Assembly (NCBI GenBank): GCA_964368645.1
Contig: CAYJBY010000010.1
Span: 1 to 64,000, forward strand
Direction: 5' to 3'
Length of the DNA stretch: 64,000 bases
Source of the DNA: JAEDHM01 sp964368645
GTDB taxonomy: Bacteria > Bacillota > Clostridia > Christensenellales > CAG-1252
Under the pieces are notes generated by a model, which was given only the letters and a program-made list of their open reading frames with translations, had not been told where the DNA came from and searched no databases. The position numbers and the translations under genes were made by a program. Shown here piece by piece: positions 61,181 through 64,000 of the stretch; the first letter of the stretch is position 1; every line of letters begins with the position of its first letter.

Positions 61181-61210
61181 AAAAAAGCCACAACGATTAC
61201 TCATTATGGC
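61181..61210 (-). terminator. Riboswitch-controlled intrinsic terminator in the operon leader
   Basis: On the minus strand GCCATAATGA (61201-61210) pairs over 10 bp (two G-U) with TCGTTGTGGC (61187-61196) around a GTAA tetraloop. TTTTTT (61181-61186) follows directly. Its 5' arm contains the P1 strand and the last bases of the aptamer, so the two folds exclude each other. Confidence 0.85.
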
Positions 61211-61289
61211 AACCAGGCTAACATATCTTTCGACTTAGTCCCTTTGGCTTTGCGCCCCGCTCTTTTGAGAGGTTTGCTAGTTTCATAAT
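61203..61289 (-). promoter_or_regulatory. Class I c-di-GMP riboswitch (GEMM-I) aptamer
   Basis: On the minus strand the conserved core is clear. GCAAACC is followed by a small hairpin (CTCTCAAAAGAG), then GGGGCGCAAAGCC. Next comes GGGACTAA, a GAAA-capped arm, TTAGCC and GGTTGCC. These match the GEMM-I consensus (GCAAACC, GACGCAAAGCC, TAGCC-GGTTGCC). A P1 stem ATTATG (61284-61289) with CATAAT (61203-61208) closes it. It lies in the leader of the giant surface-protein operon. Confidence 0.9.
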
Positions 61290-61350
61290 TAAATTGTGAG
61301 GGCTGACGGTAAGCAAACCATATACCTGCCGCAACCGATTTGATGTTATT

Positions 61351-61379
61351 ATAATATCATACGCGCGCGAGGAAGTCAA
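61351..61379 (-). promoter_or_regulatory. Promoter of the surface-protein operon
   Basis: On the minus strand TTGACT (61374-61379), 17 bp, TATTAT (61351-61356). A TATAAT lies 3 bp further at a 20-bp spacing. The leader would be about 185 bases and includes the riboswitch. Confidence 0.65.
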
Positions 61380-61461
61380 CTATCGCTTTTAATTGTAATT
61401 GAAATTTAAGCATTTGTTAATGATATTACTGCATTTCGGCGCAAAAATCCCCGATTATGGG

Positions 61462-62883
61462 CTATTTCAGGTCTTCCGACCAAGGCGTAAGCACTACGTC
61501 TGCGATAAAATCCTTGGGGTCCTTGGGGCGGCTGAACGCGTAGCCCTGCATATAGTTGATGCCGTGCCGTCTTAAAAAGTCTATTTCCGACTTGTCCTCA
61601 ACGCCTTCGGCGACGATTTTCAAGCCCTTTTCCTCGGCGTACGCTATAAGCAGCGTAATCGTGTTGGACACTATTGTAGAATCGTCCGCCTTTGACCAGA
61701 AGGATTTAGCAATTTTGATTTGGTTGATAGGAAGCTGTTCCAACGCGGTCGGCGAGGTGAACGTGGTTCCGAAGCCCGCAAGACAGATTTTGAAACCGAA
61801 CGCGAACAGGCTGTCCAAGTTCTTACGTGCGATTTCCGAGCTTTGATAAAGAGTCATATCGGAAATTTTCAGCAGAATACGGGTTTGGTTGCCCTTATAC
61901 CTACGAATGATTTTCTTGAATTCGTCCGCAAGCTCCGTGTTAAGCAGCTGTCTTTCCGAAAGGTTGAAAGCTATATCGAATTTTTGCTCGTAGTTGTTAT
62001 CCCACACTATACTTTGCTGAACCAACTGCTCGAAACACCACTCGCCTACCCAGTTGATGTCGCCCGTCTGCTCCATAACGTAAAGGAAACTGGCAGGAGC
62101 CAACACGCCCTTGGTGCGGTGCATCCATCTCAAAAGAGTTTCGCCGGACACAACGGACATATTGTTGGTATCAATTATCGGCTGATAGTACAGGTTAAAT
62201 TCCTTAGCCTTGATAGCCTCGCGGATTTCCTGATAATAGCGGTACTCCTCTGTCTCAGCGTTGCCGAACTGGGGGGTATAAAGAGCGAAACGGTTAGCTC
62301 CCTTACGACGGGAAACAACCATTGTAATTTCCAAATTTTTGAACAAATCCTCTGCGCTTGTGCCTGCCTCGGGGAATTGCTCTGCCGCTACGTTTACTTG
62401 AATTTCCACGCTCATACCGTGTGATAGAGTATAGGTTTTCGCCAGATTGGTGATAACGAGCTGACTGGTGGTCTCCGCGTCCGTGGAATCGCCCTTGATA
62501 AGCATAAGGATACTGTCCTGTTTTTTCATACCAAGCACCACGCCCCAAGGCTGAATCTTCTGCAATGCGTCGCACTGCTCCTTGACCAAATTGGCGTATT
62601 GCTCGGTGCCTATTGCTCTGATTAACGTGTCGTACTGTCTTATATCGATTTGATAAAGGGTGAATTTCGTGCGCTTAGTAGCCGTGTTTACCGTATCGGC
62701 TAAGAATTTACGGAAGCCTTCCGCAGGTAAAACTCCGCGCTCCCCTACGTTGGTGCGGTAATATTTGCGCTCTCTTCTCGTGCGCAAAATCAGGTAAACG
62801 GTCAGCAGTAACGCTCCCAACACGCTTAAAATGGTAAACAGTATATTTTCGGTTTGACCTAGCGCGGAAATAACGGCACTCAT
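61462..62883 (-). CDS. Membrane protein with degenerate GGDEF and degenerate EAL domains
   Basis: After one transmembrane helix (about 15-35) comes a GGDEF-like fold without its signature (LGMKKQDSILMLI in that place). An EAL domain follows (about 215-470). It keeps GETLLRW, FNLSERQ, the Lys of KIAKSF, EGVED and MQGY. But the ExTE position is KISD, the DDFG pair is AGFG, and the Asp of KxD is Ala. It should therefore be catalytically dead and may bind c-di-GMP or a protein. The start is the ATG at 62883 (GGAG 8 bases upstream), overlapping the upstream gene by 4 bp. Confidence 0.85.
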   Translation of the reverse strand: MSAVISALGQTENILFTILSVLGALLLTVYLILRTRRERKYYRTNVGERGVLPAEGFRKFLADTVNTATKRTKFTLYQIDIRQYDTLIRAIGTEQYANLVKEQCDALQKIQPWGVVLGMKKQDSILMLIKGDSTDAETTSQLVITNLAKTYTLSHGMSVEIQVNVAAEQFPEAGTSAEDLFKNLEITMVVSRRKGANRFALYTPQFGNAETEEYRYYQEIREAIKAKEFNLYYQPIIDTNNMSVVSGETLLRWMHRTKGVLAPASFLYVMEQTGDINWVGEWCFEQLVQQSIVWDNNYEQKFDIAFNLSERQLLNTELADEFKKIIRRYKGNQTRILLKISDMTLYQSSEIARKNLDSLFAFGFKICLAGFGTTFTSPTALEQLPINQIKIAKSFWSKADDSTIVSNTITLLIAYAEEKGLKIVAEGVEDKSEIDFLRRHGINYMQGYAFSRPKDPKDFIADVVLTPWSEDLK

Positions 62884-64000
62884 TGGTTTTTCTCCTTTAT
62901 AAATTCGTATGCCTTCTCTTTGGGGAGAGCGGAACTCATCCAAAAGCCCTGTATAATTACACAGCCCATTTGATGAAGTTTTGCCACCTGTTCGTCCGTT
63001 TCTACACCCTCGGCTATACAGCCCAAGCCCAAATCGCGGCAGATATTGACTATGTTTTTGACTATAGAATAACTTGCGTTGCTCTCCACTATGCCGTCGA
63101 TAAAAGCCTTGTCGATTTTGATGGTGGAAATAGGCAACTGCTTCAAGTACAGCATTGACGAATACGCCACGCCGAAGTCGTCAACGTGGGTGAATATTCC
63201 GTTGTTTTTCAGAATCGTCAGCTTGCGTATTACCTCGTCAAGAGAATAGATAAACGTGCTTTCGACAATTTCGATATCAATGGAACCGGGTTTCAGTTTT
63301 CTGGCGTTGTAGGCGTTCAAAAAAGCGTCCACGAAGCCTAACTGCATCAGCTGTATCGGAGATACGTTGATAGAAATGGACAAGCCGAGTTTTTGAGTCA
63401 TTGTGGCGAAATCCATAGCTCTTTCGTAAATCAGCTTTCCAAGTTCGACTATCTGACCGTTCTTTTCGGCGGCGGCGATAAAGTCGAATACGTTGATTTC
63501 CTTAGAACGCTCTCCCACCAAACGCAAAAGAGCCTCAAATCCGATAACCTTTTTTTGCACTATATCGTACTGGGGCTGGAACCAAACGTCCACCGCTCCC
63601 GAGGTCATCATATCGATAATACCTTCCTTGGTAGCCAAGTCGTGTTTTTTGGCGTCAAGCACCGCCGAGCGCAGTATGTAAAAATGTATCTGCGGATTAT
63701 CGCCTGCGTTTTTGACTGCTCTCTCGCCAGCGATTCGTACGGCCTCGTAGGGCGTCTCCGCATTGGCGGCGTCTAACAAAACTATGCCGATACGGGTATC
63801 GATTTGGAGCATATTATCGTCAATGGACACGGGGCGCGAAAGCTCCGCTGATATGTTGACTATTTCTTTCAGCAATCCGTCGCGCTTTGCCTTGTCGTCA
63901 ATAATGCAAGCCACGTTATCCGTGCTTAGAGCGCAAAGCTCACCGTAATCGGCAAACATCTCGCGGAGTTTTTTCACAAACAAATTAGTGCCGCGGCTTA
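62880..64000 (-). CDS. GGDEF-like/EAL c-di-GMP phosphodiesterase, 5' end outside window
   Basis: The frame stays open to the window edge, so the N-terminus is missing. The visible start is the second half of a GGDEF-like fold (LSTDNVACIID where the signature would stand, so probably degenerate). A complete EAL domain follows: FEALLRLV, SINVSPIQL, IEIVEST, HVDDFGVAYSS, KIDKAF, EGVETDEQ and QGFWMS. All catalytic and metal residues are present, so it probably hydrolyses c-di-GMP. It is coupled (ATGA overlap) to the degenerate protein downstream. Confidence 0.88.
   Translation of the reverse strand, partial: SRGTNLFVKKLREMFADYGELCALSTDNVACIIDDKAKRDGLLKEIVNISAELSRPVSIDDNMLQIDTRIGIVLLDAANAETPYEAVRIAGERAVKNAGDNPQIHFYILRSAVLDAKKHDLATKEGIIDMMTSGAVDVWFQPQYDIVQKKVIGFEALLRLVGERSKEINVFDFIAAAEKNGQIVELGKLIYERAMDFATMTQKLGLSISINVSPIQLMQLGFVDAFLNAYNARKLKPGSIDIEIVESTFIYSLDEVIRKLTILKNNGIFTHVDDFGVAYSSMLYLKQLPISTIKIDKAFIDGIVESNASYSIVKNIVNICRDLGLGCIAEGVETDEQVAKLHQMGCVIIQGFWMSSALPKEKAYEFIKEKNQ

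Overview
The window looks like a scaffold from a Gram-positive member of the Clostridia (Bacillota), probably from a metagenome assembly because it carries a 100-N gap. Supporting signs are an IspH-ribosomal protein S1 fusion gene, the cmk-plsC-ispH/rpsA block, the lysA-M50-scpA-scpB-DUF2953-ytfJ-dacF-rluB block (which includes a GerW/YtfJ-type sporulation gene), the yceD-rpmF-plsX-rnc block, pta-ackA, and strong GGAGG ribosome binding sites. No mobile element, CRISPR array or rRNA gene was seen.

Layout. 1-242: three minus-strand tRNA genes (Asp cut by the window edge, CAT, Pro). 327-4817: MMPL-type exporter, permease-prefix membrane protein and an unusual exonuclease-ASCH fusion. 4964-10702: surE, FAD oxidoreductase, cmk, plsC, ispH-rpsA. 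10925-17227: lysA to rluB. 17324-20934: yceD to rlmI. 21021-23221: pta-ackA, divergent from tmcAL (23334-24479). 24568-26062: a probably leaderless membrane protein gene, a pyrimidine-rich spacer, an orphan small RNA and tRNA-Val. 26384-34115: three lipoproteins, two of them paralogues flanking a clostripain-family peptidase, divergent from a LytTR regulator (34329-35138). 35521-38522: a beta-propeller protein, a GH16 glucanase and a zinc-ribbon membrane protein. 38839-40269: MFS transporter.

38.8-64 kb is the most striking part. A 16.8-kb minus-strand operon (61157 to 44396) encodes four exported proteins of 3676, 1279, 334 and 293 residues. Their N-termini resemble SipW-dependent (TasA/camelysin-like) signal regions. 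The two giants carry internalin-like leucine-rich repeats. The leader contains a class I c-di-GMP (GEMM) aptamer at 61203-61289. A strong intrinsic terminator (61181-61210) overlaps its P1 strand, so ligand binding should prevent termination and switch the operon on. The operon is flanked by c-di-GMP enzymes: a membrane diguanylate cyclase, a REC-GGDEF-EAL-PAS-PAS protein, a degenerate membrane GGDEF-EAL protein and an apparently intact EAL phosphodiesterase. I read this as a self-contained c-di-GMP-controlled surface or biofilm-matrix locus.

Many promoters are near-consensus sigma-A type with 17-bp spacers. Two of them overlap the terminator of the preceding transcription unit, and the pta and tmcAL promoters overlap face to face. 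Two related minisatellites (25 bp and 29 bp units) lie in convergent intergenic spaces.
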